Below are positions 17,605 through 25,781 of a stretch of DNA of 64,000 bases, piece by piece. Positions within the stretch are counted from its first letter, which is position 1. Every line of letters begins with the position of its first letter. Made by a program: the position numbers and the translations under genes. The notes beneath the pieces were generated by a model. It did no database searches, had not been told where the DNA came from, and saw only the letters and a list, made by a program, of their open reading frames with translations. The DNA is from Hyphomicrobiales bacterium. Lineage in GTDB: Bacteria > Pseudomonadota > Alphaproteobacteria > Rhizobiales > Rhizobiaceae. The DNA lies in assembly GCA_900471925.1 (NCBI GenBank), contig UCGV01000024.1, positions 62,001 to 126,000 on the forward strand, given 5' to 3'.

Positions 17605-19187
17605 TGCGGGATCATGTGGTTGCGGTGGATATCGGCACGGGTAGCGCACGCGCCGGTGTCTTCGATGCGCATGGCCGGCTGCTGGCCAAGTCCGACCACC
17701 CGATCATCATGAACCGCCCGCGCGAGAATCATGCCGAGCATGATTCCGAGGATATCTGGGCGGCTGTCTGCAGCGTGGTCCGGACGGCGATGAGCCAATC
17801 CGGCGTTGCGGCCGCCGCAATAGGAGCGATCGGCTTCGATGCCACCTGTTCTCTCGTCGTGCGTGACGCCGAGGGACAGCAGATCAGCGTTTCCACCGGC
17901 GGTCAGACGCGGTTCGACACGATCGTCTGGCTCGATCACCGGGCGCTGAAGGAGGCCGATTTCTGTACGGCGACCAAGCATGAGGTGCTGGAACATTCCG
18001 GCAATGTCATGTCGCCGGAAATGGAAATGCCGAAGCTGATGTGGCTGAAGAAGAACCTGCCGGCCACCTGGGAGAAATCAGGCTATTTCTTCGATCTCGC
18101 TGATTTCATGACGTGGAAGGCAACCGGCTCGTTGGCGCGATCCCGTTGCACGCTGACGGCTAAATGGAATTATCTGGCGCATAAGGTAAAGGGCTGGCAG
18201 CAGGACTTCCTGCAGCAGATCGGTCTTGAGGATCTTCTGGCGCGAGGCCATCTGCCGGAACAGACGACGCCCGTCGGTGAAAGTGTGGGCAAGTTGACGC
18301 CGCTGGCAGCCGAAGCGCTCGGCCTGACTACCGACTGCCATGTCTCGGCCGGCATGATTGATGCCTATGCCGGTGCGCTCGGCATTCTCGGCGGCCATGC
18401 CGGCGATCCGGCAAGGCTTGAAAACCAGCTTGCACTGATTGCCGGGACCTCGAGCTGCATTGTCGCCTTTTCCCGGGAGCGCAAGCCAAGCCAGGGAATG
18501 TGGGGGCCGTATTACGAGGCGGTCTTTCCGCAGTCGTGGCTCGTCGAGGCCGGGCAATCGGCGGCGGGCGCGCTGCTCGACCATATCGTGCGGATGCATG
18601 CGGCCGGCGGCGAGCCGACCGCCGCACTCCATCAGAAGATCGTCGCCCGTATTGCCGAGCTCAGGGCGGAGCAGGGCGACGCGCTCGGTGCGCGGATATT
18701 CGTGCTTCCCGATTTTCACGGCAACCGCTCGCCGCTCGCCGATCCGCATGCCGTCGGCGGCATCAGCGGGTTGACGCTTGATACGTCCTTCGACGGGCTT
18801 TGCGCGCTCTACTGGCGCACTGCGGTCGCGATAGCGCTCGGCATTCGCCATATCCTGGAAAAGATGAGGGAATACGGCTACGTGCCGGATACGCTGCATG
18901 TGGCTGGCGGGCATGTGAAGAGCCCGGTTCTGATGGAACTGTATTCGGATGCGACCGGCTGTAAGGTTGTCGTACCTGCCATGAGCGAGGCAGTGCTGCT
19001 GGGCACGGCAATCGCCGCATCGGTCGCCTGCGGCCTGCACAGGGATCTCGCCGCTGCAGGCGAAGCGATGTATCCGGGCGGCACGGAACGGCTGCCCGAC
19101 AGGAGCAAACAGGCGCTTTACGACCGCGACTATCGCCGCCTGCTCGCCATGTATCGCCATCGGGCCGAGCTGGAACGCCTGGACTGA
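17604..19187 (+). CDS. FGGY family pentulose kinase (D-ribulokinase-like)
   Basis: A 527-residue kinase of the FGGY pentulose kinase subfamily. The N-terminal phosphate motif DIGTGSARAGVFD resembles the D-ribulokinase branch more than XylB. IVWLDHRALKEA and the C-terminal VAGGHVKSPVLMELYSDATG are family features. ATG 17604 overlaps the HAD stop by one base and is preferred to the TTG at 17601. It probably phosphorylates the ketose made by the dehydrogenase (D-ribulose or D-xylulose), sending carbon to the pentose phosphate pathway. Substrate assignment needs an assay, as neighbouring subfamilies also take L-ribulose or D-xylulose. It is distinct from the xylB at 54420. Confidence 0.83.
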   Translation: MRDHVVAVDIGTGSARAGVFDAHGRLLAKSDHPIIMNRPRENHAEHDSEDIWAAVCSVVRTAMSQSGVAAAAIGAIGFDATCSLVVRDAEGQQISVSTGGQTRFDTIVWLDHRALKEADFCTATKHEVLEHSGNVMSPEMEMPKLMWLKKNLPATWEKSGYFFDLADFMTWKATGSLARSRCTLTAKWNYLAHKVKGWQQDFLQQIGLEDLLARGHLPEQTTPVGESVGKLTPLAAEALGLTTDCHVSAGMIDAYAGALGILGGHAGDPARLENQLALIAGTSSCIVAFSRERKPSQGMWGPYYEAVFPQSWLVEAGQSAAGALLDHIVRMHAAGGEPTAALHQKIVARIAELRAEQGDALGARIFVLPDFHGNRSPLADPHAVGGISGLTLDTSFDGLCALYWRTAVAIALGIRHILEKMREYGYVPDTLHVAGGHVKSPVLMELYSDATGCKVVVPAMSEAVLLGTAIAASVACGLHRDLAAAGEAMYPGGTERLPDRSKQALYDRDYRRLLAMYRHRAELERLD

Positions 19188-19195
19188 AAGCTAGT

Positions 19196-20050
19196 TCATT
19201 GGTTTGCCGCTTCCCCGAGGATGCTGGCAAATTCCACCATGCGGCGGCGACGCTGGCTCGCCTCATCGCCGGCTCCCATTATGACGGCCTCGGAGAGACA
19301 GTCGAGTAAAGCCACCAGCGGCGGCAGGTTATCGGCGTCGGGCGCGCGGGCAGGCGGCAGCGGCAGGACGATATTCGATTGCTCGGGCAACCAGTCACCA
19401 TGCTGCGCGGAAATCAGGATGACCTTGTAGCCGTAACGCCGGGCCGTGCGCGCGAGCAGCCGCGATTTGGCAAAACGGCGGCAGTCGATAATGATGAGCA
19501 CGGTATCATCGACGACCGAGCGGGCGAAAAGCTCCGCGAAGCGATTGCCGGCTCCGTCGATCGCGCGGACGCCGTCACGGGCCTGGGTCAGCCGCTGGCA
19601 GAAGTGATTGGAGAAGCTCGCAAGCCTGGCATGGGTTGCGACAAAGACCTCCCTGGAGCCACCGATCATACCGACGGCTTCGCTCCAATGCGGCTGTGCG
19701 GTCAGATAATAGATGTGATGTAGCGCCTGTATCTGTTCGGCCACGAGAACGGCAAGCGGCTTGCCTTCTGACACATCCGTCTGCAGTTCCGTCATCGCAC
19801 TCTGGAACTGGACCGGAGAGGTCGTTGCCGTTTCTCGGATCTCCACTTTTACGCTGTCGAGGCCCTGATAGCCGAGCGCACGCAGGAAACGGCCGACGGT
19901 CATCGGCGACAGGTCGAGCCGGTCGGCAACCGATGCGGCGGTTTCGAACGGCAGGTCGTTTAAATGCTCGGTAAAATACTTCGCGATGCGCCGTTCGGCA
20001 GGCGTGCCGGACTTCGCATATTGTCTGAGCTTCTGTACAAAATCTTCCAC
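19196..20050 (-). CDS. RpiR family transcriptional regulator
   Basis: A 284-residue regulator with an N-terminal RpiR helix-turn-helix (ETAASVADRLDLSPMTVGRF, about residues 36-55) and a C-terminal SIS sugar-phosphate-binding domain (VDDTVLIIIDCRRFAKSRLL). RpiR proteins sense phosphorylated sugars and repress or activate catabolic genes. It is convergent with the pentulose kinase gene, 8 bases apart, so it may respond to products of that pathway, although the operon also has its own SorC regulator. Its upstream region, shared with the EI24-domain gene, is AT-rich. Confidence 0.86.
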   Translation of the reverse strand: MEDFVQKLRQYAKSGTPAERRIAKYFTEHLNDLPFETAASVADRLDLSPMTVGRFLRALGYQGLDSVKVEIRETATTSPVQFQSAMTELQTDVSEGKPLAVLVAEQIQALHHIYYLTAQPHWSEAVGMIGGSREVFVATHARLASFSNHFCQRLTQARDGVRAIDGAGNRFAELFARSVVDDTVLIIIDCRRFAKSRLLARTARRYGYKVILISAQHGDWLPEQSNIVLPLPPARAPDADNLPPLVALLDCLSEAVIMGAGDEASQRRRRMVEFASILGEAANQ

Positions 20051-20282
20051 GTCGCAGCCTCCCCTATACCTCAGAGGCGTTCCGCGGGTTCGTGGAGCCG
20101 AATCCCAGTGTTTTAATATTATCGGAAGCTCTTCTTAGGCCCACACGTATATCGAACATCGCGAACTATATATTAGCGAATAATTTTCGACAAGTTTTCT
20201 ATTCATGCATGTAATTTTCAACCGACTTGCCGGCAGGACGCGGAATTCCTACATCACGAAGCGTAACCGGAGACGCCAGAGA

Positions 20283-20996
20283 ATGATCGTTGACGCCGCT
20301 CGCCTTTCGCTCGCCAACCTGTTTGCGCCGGAGAGCCGGTCGGCTTTCTGGAAGGTTCTGGGATTGACCGTGCTGGTGCTGATCGGCCTGTGGTTTGCTC
20401 TGCGAGGGCTGTTTATTGCCTTCGTCTTTCCTTGGGTGGTCGGATTTTTCCCGGAAATGCCGGATTGGGCGGGCTGGTTGAGCTTCGTTTTTCTGATCGC
20501 AGCCGGTATCGGTCTCGCGCTCGGGTTGGCACTCTTGTTGTCGCCAGTCACGGCATTGATTGCCGGCCTCTTTCTTGACGATGTCGCCGAGGTGATCGAA
20601 AAACGCGACTATCCGCAGGATGCGACCGGCAAGGCGATGCCGCTCGGCCCGGCGATGGCAAGTTCCATCAAATTTCTCGGTGTCGTCATCGTCGGAAATA
20701 TCATCGCGCTCTTCCTGCTCTTCATTCCCGGCGTCAATCTGGTCGCCTTTTTCCTTGTGAACGGCTACCTGCTCGGGCGGGAGTTCTTCGAATTCGCCGC
20801 CATGCGCTTCCGTTCGCCGCCGGAGGCGCGGCTCTTCCGCGCCAAGCATGGCTCTACCGTATTTCTCGGCGGTCTTGTCATCGCGCTTTTTCTGGCGATC
20901 CCGATCGTCAACCTGCTCACACCGCTCTTTGCAGCCGGCATGATGGTGCATCTGCACAAGCTGATTTCGGCGCGCGATCCCGGTTTCCGCGTCTAG
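20283..20996 (+). CDS. EI24-domain membrane protein, CysZ-like
   Basis: A 237-residue polytopic membrane protein of the EI24/DUF540 family, which includes the sulfate transporter CysZ. Four or more hydrophobic segments are visible, for example VLGLTVLVLIGLWFALRGLF and LGVVIVGNIIALFLLFIPGV. ATG 20283 (MIVDAARLSL) is chosen over the longer frame from 20205, whose extra 26 residues are basic and unlike the family N-terminus. No cys genes are nearby, so a sulfate role is not supported by context. It overlaps the convergent VOC gene by 4 bp. Confidence 0.8.
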   Translation: MIVDAARLSLANLFAPESRSAFWKVLGLTVLVLIGLWFALRGLFIAFVFPWVVGFFPEMPDWAGWLSFVFLIAAGIGLALGLALLLSPVTALIAGLFLDDVAEVIEKRDYPQDATGKAMPLGPAMASSIKFLGVVIVGNIIALFLLFIPGVNLVAFFLVNGYLLGREFFEFAAMRFRSPPEARLFRAKHGSTVFLGGLVIALFLAIPIVNLLTPLFAAGMMVHLHKLISARDPGFRV

Positions 20997-21418
20997 CTGG
21001 GAAGTGCTGTGGCATCATACATGGCGGCAAATTCGGCGCTCGGCGGGATCGGCTTGATGATATCGATCAGCACGCCGTTAGGATCTGCCGTGATGAAATG
21101 GCGCTGGCCGAAATCCTCGTCGCGGATTTCGCGCAGGATCGGCAGGCCTGCCTTGGTGCAGGCGGCATAGATCGCATCGACATCTTCGACCTCGAAATTC
21201 AGGAGCAGGCCGGAAACCTTGCCGCGGCCTGAAGCAGGAATGGTCTCGTGGCTGCCGTCGAGTACGGCTAGCGTCACATGCTCATCCTCCGCCGATTGCA
21301 GGTGTATGTACCAATCGCTCTCGAATAGCGGCTGAAAGCGGAAATGGCGGCAATAGAAGGCTGCCGTGCCGGCAACGTCATCCGTCATGATGACGGGATA
21401 ATAGCTTGTCGATTTCAT
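20993..21418 (-). CDS. VOC superfamily protein (glyoxalase/bleomycin-resistance fold)
   Basis: A 141-residue protein with paired beta-alpha-beta-beta-beta modules of the vicinal oxygen chelate fold. The N-terminal half is PVIMTDDVAGTAAFYCRHF and the C-terminal half ends in ITADPNGVLIDIIKPIPP. Members include lyases, dioxygenases and drug-binding resistance proteins; metal ligands are not clear enough to choose. It is divergent from a TetR gene, and the 83-bp gap holds two palindromic sites, so it is the probable target of that regulator. Its stop overlaps the EI24 gene stop through a shared CTAG. Confidence 0.83.
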   Translation of the reverse strand: MKSTSYYPVIMTDDVAGTAAFYCRHFRFQPLFESDWYIHLQSAEDEHVTLAVLDGSHETIPASGRGKVSGLLLNFEVEDVDAIYAACTKAGLPILREIRDEDFGQRHFITADPNGVLIDIIKPIPPSAEFAAMYDATALPS

Positions 21419-21441
21419 TCTCTCTCTCCCTTTCGATGTTT

Positions 21442-21458
21442 ACGTACAGTTTGTATGT
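21442..21458. promoter_or_regulatory. Candidate TetR operator 1 (VOC side)
   Basis: ACGTACA-gtt-TGTATGT, inverted repeat with one mismatch, lies 24 bp upstream of the VOC start codon and shares its half-site with the second repeat. Confidence 0.55.
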
Positions 21459-21469
21459 TTTTTCATTTA

Positions 21470-21490
21470 ACATACAGGCAGATTGTATGT
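21470..21490. promoter_or_regulatory. Candidate TetR operator 2 (TetR side)
   Basis: ACATACA and TGTATGT are perfect 7-bp arms separated by 7 bp, ending 11 bp before the TetR ATG. The position suits autoregulation. Confidence 0.55.
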
Positions 21491-21501
21491 AAATAGAAGA
21501 T

Positions 21502-22080
21502 ATGAGCCGAAGCAATCGTGAGAGAACCGAACAGACAAGGCAGGCCCTGATAGAGGCCGCCCGTCGGCTTTTCGTTGAGAGGGGATATGCCGACACCGCG
21601 ACGCCGGACATCGTGGCGGCGGCGGGGGTGACGCGCGGTGCGCTCTACCATCATTTCGAGGACAAGAAGGCGCTTTTTCGGGCAGTGATCGAACGGGAGG
21701 CAGCGGCAGTCCGTGAAGCAATCGAGCAGAGTGCAAAGCCTGAGGCGCAGCCGCGTGAAGCCATGATTGCGGGGGCGGCAGCCTATTTCGATGCGATGGA
21801 GGTAGCAGGGCGGACCCGGTTACTATTGCTTGAAGCACCAGCCGTCATCGGTCTACCCGCGACGGCCAAAATCGATGCCGAGAATGCCGAGGAGACATTG
21901 CGGGCCGGGCTCGAAGCCCTGCTGCCGAAAGCGGGTGTGCTGATCGGACCGATAACGACCATGCTGTCGGCGGCTTTCGATCGTGCGGCTATCGCCATCG
22001 AGGCCGGTGGCGATCGTGCGGATTACGAACAGGGAATCGCCGCCCTACTCGACGGCCTCGCCGATCACCTGCGGCGGTAG
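21502..22080 (+). CDS. TetR family regulator divergent from VOC gene
   Basis: A 192-residue protein with a TetR DNA-binding domain (helix-turn-helix at about residues 35-55, PDIVAAAGVTRGALYHHF) and a variable helical C-terminal ligand domain. It is divergent from the VOC-fold gene; ACATACA/TGTATGT repeats lie between them. The likely role is local repression of itself and the VOC gene. Its 3' end overlaps the convergent endonuclease III gene by 36 bp, an unusually long overlap, but both reading frames are complete. Confidence 0.87.
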   Translation: MSRSNRERTEQTRQALIEAARRLFVERGYADTATPDIVAAAGVTRGALYHHFEDKKALFRAVIEREAAAVREAIEQSAKPEAQPREAMIAGAAAYFDAMEVAGRTRLLLLEAPAVIGLPATAKIDAENAEETLRAGLEALLPKAGVLIGPITTMLSAAFDRAAIAIEAGGDRADYEQGIAALLDGLADHLRR

Positions 22081-22824
22081 TTCAACCAGGGGCGCCGGGA
22101 TATCGCAGCTTTTCTCCGGCGATTTGCAGATATCGGCGATCACGCAGCGCTCGCATTCGGCACGCCTTGCCTTGCAGGTGTAGCGACCGTGCAGGATCAG
22201 CCAGTGATGGGCGTGATAGAGATATTGTTTCGGCACCACCTTCATCAGCCGGTCTTCCACCTCGTCCGGCGTCTTGCCGGGAGCGAGCCGGATGCGATTG
22301 GCGATACGGAAGATGTGAGTGTCGACAGCCATCGTCGCCTGGCCGAAGGCCATCGATAGCACGACATTGGCGGTCTTGCGGCCGACACCCGGCAGGCGTA
22401 CCAGCTCATCGCGCGTTTGCGGCACCTCGCCGCCGAATTCATCGACCAGCATTTGCGAGAGGGCTATGACATTCTTTGCCTTGTTGCGATAAAGACCAAT
22501 CGTCCTGATGTATTCGCGGACTTTTTCCTCGCCAAGGTCGAGCATTTTCTGCGGCGTATCGGCGATCTTGAAGAGGGCCCGCGTCGCCTTGTTGACCCCC
22601 GCGTCGGTTGCCTGCGCAGAAAGTGCAACGGCAACAACGAGGGTGAAAGGGTTGCTGTGCTCCAGCTCGCCGCGTGGCTCGGGCCGCTGAATGGAAAAGC
22701 GGCGGAAGATTTCTTCGCGCTCGGCGAGCGAATAAACGGACTTTACTGCCGCCGGCTTGCGGCGGGCGATCACATTCGAGTTTTGCGACGGTTTGCCGGC
22801 TGATTTGAGTTTCGGATTCGCCAT
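22045..22824 (-). CDS. nth: Endonuclease III (DNA glycosylase/AP lyase)
   Basis: A 259-residue base-excision-repair enzyme that removes oxidised pyrimidines and nicks at abasic sites. The helix-hairpin-helix LPGVGRKTANVV carries catalytic Lys150, and VDTH carries Asp168. The iron-sulfur loop is C-x6-C-x2-C-x5-C (Cys217, 224, 227, 233). About 40 extra residues precede the conserved core compared with E. coli Nth. I chose ATG 22824 (MANPKLKSAG); ATG 22848 is possible and would overlap the start of the divergent DUF2244 gene. The promoter must lie within or beyond that neighbour. Confidence 0.93.
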   Translation of the reverse strand: MANPKLKSAGKPSQNSNVIARRKPAAVKSVYSLAEREEIFRRFSIQRPEPRGELEHSNPFTLVVAVALSAQATDAGVNKATRALFKIADTPQKMLDLGEEKVREYIRTIGLYRNKAKNVIALSQMLVDEFGGEVPQTRDELVRLPGVGRKTANVVLSMAFGQATMAVDTHIFRIANRIRLAPGKTPDEVEDRLMKVVPKQYLYHAHHWLILHGRYTCKARRAECERCVIADICKSPEKSCDIPAPLVELPPQVIGEAVE

Positions 22825-22846
22825 CAGAAATCTATACTCAACGGCC

Positions 22847-23344
22847 ATGATGGAAAGCAACGCCGACAGCCGCAACGAGCAGCCTGTTTTCGCAGCCGAG
22901 CTCTTCCCCTATCGCTCGCTCGGGCGCCGGGGCTTCAAGGTGCTGCTCGCCATTTCAGGTGCTGTCTGCTTCATGTACGGCATGTTCTTCATTGTTACCG
23001 GCGCATGGCCGATCGGCTTCTTTTTCGGGCTCGATTTCCTGCTGCTCTACGGTGCCTTCTGGCTGAATTACCGGTCCGGCAAGGTGCGGGAAGAGGTGAC
23101 GGTTTCGCGCACCGATGTTTCGGTCCGCAAGTTTTCGCCGTCGGGACGGATGATCGAGCATCATTTCAATCCGTTCTGGGCGCGTTTCTTCGTGCGCCGG
23201 CATCAGGAAATCGGCATTCTCTCCATGCATATTTTCGGGGAGGGCAAACGCACCGATGTCGGCTCTTTCCTCAATCCAGACGATCGTGAGAGTTTCGCCA
23301 AGGCCTTCAAGGGCGCGCTGGCAACGGTCAAGCAGCGTATCTGA
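22847..23344 (+). CDS. DUF2244 domain membrane protein
   Basis: A 165-residue protein with two adjacent transmembrane segments near residues 27-70 (VLLAISGAVCFMYGMFFIV and GFFFGLDFLLLYGAFWLNY) and a C-terminal cytoplasmic domain, the DUF2244 pattern. Function is unknown. Two ATG codons occur in tandem at 22847 and 22850. The longer frame from 22757 would overlap nth and is rejected. It is head-to-head with nth with only about 22 bp between starts. Confidence 0.8.
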   Translation: MMESNADSRNEQPVFAAELFPYRSLGRRGFKVLLAISGAVCFMYGMFFIVTGAWPIGFFFGLDFLLLYGAFWLNYRSGKVREEVTVSRTDVSVRKFSPSGRMIEHHFNPFWARFFVRRHQEIGILSMHIFGEGKRTDVGSFLNPDDRESFAKAFKGALATVKQRI

Positions 23345-23389
23345 GAGACCACGCAAGAAACGGGTGGTTTGCCTGCCCGCCCTTGATTA

Positions 23390-23407
23390 TCTCCTTTGTA
23401 AAGGAGA
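23390..23407 (+). promoter_or_regulatory. Palindrome containing the Shine-Dalgarno of the Ada-like gene
   Basis: TCTCCTTT-gt-AAAGGAGA is an inverted repeat whose right arm is the AAAGGAG ribosome-binding site 7 bp before ATG 23414. It could act as an operator or as a small SD-masking hairpin. Confidence 0.4.
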
Positions 23408-23413
23408 AAAACG

Positions 23414-24286
23414 ATGAACATGATCGCAAAGCTCGAAACAGATATCACCCCTGACGGCCCCGACTACGATACCGTACGTCAGGTCATCGAACTCATCAGC
23501 GAGGAATATCGCGACCAGCCATCGCTGGAGGTGATTGCCGCGCGGTTGAGTCAGTCGCCGACGCAGCTCCAGAAGACCTTTACCCGCTGGGCCGGCCTCT
23601 CGCCGAAGGCTTTTCTACAGGCCGTGACGCTCGACCATGCCAAACGTCTCCTGCGCAAGGAAGAGATGCCACTGCTGGAAACTTCTATCGAGGTCGGTCT
23701 ATCAGGACCGAGCCGGCTGCACGATCTGTTCGTAACGCATGAGGCGATGTCTCCCGGTGAATGGAAGGCGAGAGGCGGCGGACTAACGATCCGCTATGGC
23801 TTCCACACCTGCCCCTTCGGTACAGCGCTGGTCATGGCCACGGATCGGGGACTCGCCGGTCTTGCCTTCAGCGATTCCGGCGACGAGAAAGCCTGCCTCG
23901 AAGACATGACCTGTCGCTGGCCGAATGCTGACTATGTCGAGGACAGCCAAGCGACGGCGCCCTATGCCGAACGTATTTTCCAGCCGGGGCGCTGGACCTC
24001 GGACCAGCCGTTGAAAGTCGTGCTGATCGGCACGGATTTTCAGGTCAGCGTCTGGCAGAGCCTGTTGAAGATCCCGTTCGGCAAGGCCGTGACCTACAGC
24101 GATATCGCCAAGGATATCGGTCGTCCGACCGCCATGCGCGCTGTCGGTGCCGCTGTCGGTGCCAACCCGATCTCCTTCGTTGTGCCGTGCCATCGCGCGC
24201 TCGGCAAGAATGGGGCGTTGACCGGATATCATTGGGGGCTGACGCGCAAGCGGGCGATGCTCGGTTGGGAATCGGCGCACGCGTGA
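23414..24286 (+). CDS. Ada-like fusion: AraC-type HTH plus O6-methylguanine-DNA methyltransferase
   Basis: A 290-residue protein with an AraC-type DNA-binding half (residues about 20-115) joined to a C-terminal methyltransferase. The alkyl-acceptor cysteine is Cys259 in VVPCHRALGKNGALTGYHWG. The methyltransferase transfers methyl groups from O6-methylguanine to itself in a suicide reaction. Compared with E. coli Ada it lacks the N-terminal zinc domain whose Cys38 accepts phosphotriester methyl groups and switches Ada into an activator. It may therefore repair DNA without Ada-type induction, or sense damage differently. This short form is common in alphaproteobacteria. Confidence 0.88.
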   Translation: MNMIAKLETDITPDGPDYDTVRQVIELISEEYRDQPSLEVIAARLSQSPTQLQKTFTRWAGLSPKAFLQAVTLDHAKRLLRKEEMPLLETSIEVGLSGPSRLHDLFVTHEAMSPGEWKARGGGLTIRYGFHTCPFGTALVMATDRGLAGLAFSDSGDEKACLEDMTCRWPNADYVEDSQATAPYAERIFQPGRWTSDQPLKVVLIGTDFQVSVWQSLLKIPFGKAVTYSDIAKDIGRPTAMRAVGAAVGANPISFVVPCHRALGKNGALTGYHWGLTRKRAMLGWESAHA

Positions 24287-24365
24287 TCGGAGCAATTGCA
24301 GCAAAACTGTGTAGCGGCTTTGCGTCCGGAATTGCGTGAAAATAAATAGATAGAGCAGAAGCCGT

Positions 24366-25349
24366 TCAGGCGGCTTCGGCCAGTTCCAGCAGTGCCTTTG
24401 CCGCACTCTCGTCCGTGATGAGCGTATTGCAGCCGACGCGCTTGATGGTGGCCCGGATGGCAACGGCACGATGGGCGCCGCCGGAGGAGAGCACGATATG
24501 CTTCGCCTTCTTCAGCGTATCGAGATCGACCGACATGACCCGTTGATTGATCGAATGATCGACGGAGTTGCCGTCCTTGTCCAGGAAGTTGAACATCGTG
24601 TCGCAGACACAACCGGCATCGATTAGCTGTTGCAGTTCGGCTTTCGAAATCCATCCTTCGGACAGCGACGTCGAATGCGGGCCGATATCACCGCAGCTCA
24701 CGATCGCCAGATCGAGGTTTTCCGCCAGCCGGTAGATCGTATCCAGCCCGCATTTTTCGATGAGGTTACGCTTGGTCTCGATCGAATCGACGAGCAACGG
24801 GGCAAGGAACATATAGCACTCGGCGCCAAGCTGGTTTGCCAGCCGCCACGTATAGTCGATCGGGTTTGTCTGGTGGACGGCGACGATGCCGCCGAGTAGG
24901 GAAACGATCTTGCAATTGTCGCGGCGCGGCGGGCGGAAGCTCGCAAGCGAAGCCGTCATGGTGCGGCCCCAGCCGACACCGATCGTATAATCGTCCGGAA
25001 TGGCCTCCGACAGAAACTCGCCGAGCGCCAGACCGACGTTCTTTGCCAGTGAATTCACATCGCAACTGGCAGGCTCGGGAACAACGATCGCCTCGTCGAG
25101 GCCATAGGACTTTTCGAGCTTGACGGAAAGTTCGACGCAATCGCCGATCGAATCGTTGATCCAGATCTGTACTTCGCTGCGTTTCTTTGCCTCGTCGAGC
25201 AGGCGGATGACGGTGGTGCGGCTGATGCCGAGCTGTTCGGCGACATCCTTCTGGGTCAGGCCCTCATTGTAGTAAAGCCACGCGGCGCGCAGCCGGAGCG
25301 AGGAGGCTTCGGAATAGGCTGTATGCGTGCCGCGTTTCAGCTTGACCAC
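24366..25349 (-). CDS. SorC/DeoR-type sugar-binding transcriptional regulator
   Basis: A 327-residue regulator with an N-terminal helix-turn-helix (LTQKDVAEQLGISRTTVIRL, about residues 31-50) and a SorC effector domain (GVGWGRTMTASLASF; TLITDESAAKALLELAE). It belongs to the same family as the protein at 9971 but is clearly divergent from it. No sugar operon adjoins it: the Ada-like gene is on one side and transaldolase, divergent, on the other. It might control tal across the 432-bp gap, or a distant locus. The effector is unknown. Confidence 0.84.
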   Translation of the reverse strand: MVKLKRGTHTAYSEASSLRLRAAWLYYNEGLTQKDVAEQLGISRTTVIRLLDEAKKRSEVQIWINDSIGDCVELSVKLEKSYGLDEAIVVPEPASCDVNSLAKNVGLALGEFLSEAIPDDYTIGVGWGRTMTASLASFRPPRRDNCKIVSLLGGIVAVHQTNPIDYTWRLANQLGAECYMFLAPLLVDSIETKRNLIEKCGLDTIYRLAENLDLAIVSCGDIGPHSTSLSEGWISKAELQQLIDAGCVCDTMFNFLDKDGNSVDHSINQRVMSVDLDTLKKAKHIVLSSGGAHRAVAIRATIKRVGCNTLITDESAAKALLELAEAA

Positions 25350-25781
25350 ATCTCCTCCCGCGCCGATTTCGCCCTAGATCTTTGCCATCGATGGCATAAG
25401 ATTGCCGCATCGGCCTTGTTCCCGCGATAATGCCGGGTGTGACACTTCTGTCAATTGAAATGCACAAATGTCCTTGACTTTTCGTTGCGAGCGCGGCGAT
25501 AGTCATGGTCGACACCATCGTTCTTGTCCCGTCCGAGGAGGACAATGTGCGGGCATGCGGAAAGTCACGACCGGCCTTTCAGCCGCAGGCGACATCGCTT
25601 GCGATGACCCTGTCGTATTCCGGCGTTGGGAACGCCGCTAGTGTCTCTCACGTTTATGAATCATCCGTGACGGACGCGCGACTATTCGCCTGCTCGATGC
25701 AAACCTTCTGTCCTTAGATCACCTCTTTGCCGGGCGGAACTCGCGCCGGTTCGCAGCCCAAGTTCACAAAGGATTTTGACC
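25350..25781. other. 432-bp intergenic region between SorC regulator and tal
   Basis: The longest gene-free stretch in the window. It holds a possible TTGACT/GATAGT promoter (25474-25503), an AGGAGG-led 20-codon open frame at 25545-25607, and a GGAAC-N17-CGTT element at 25629-25654 pointing at tal. A 70-codon open frame at 25505 lacks a ribosome-binding site and protein-like composition and is not called. I see no convincing terminator or structured RNA. Confidence 0.5.
25629..25654 (+). promoter_or_regulatory. EcfG/RpoE2-type promoter candidate of tal
   Basis: GGAAC at 25629-25633, 17 bp, then CGTT at 25651-25654, which matches the general-stress sigma consensus of alphaproteobacteria. Transcription would start near 25661 and give a leader of about 120 nt before tal. 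Confidence 0.5.

Noticed and set aside
25505..25717. 70-codon plus-strand frame in the SorC-tal gap
   Set aside because: No ribosome-binding site, mixed composition, and it runs over a promoter candidate.
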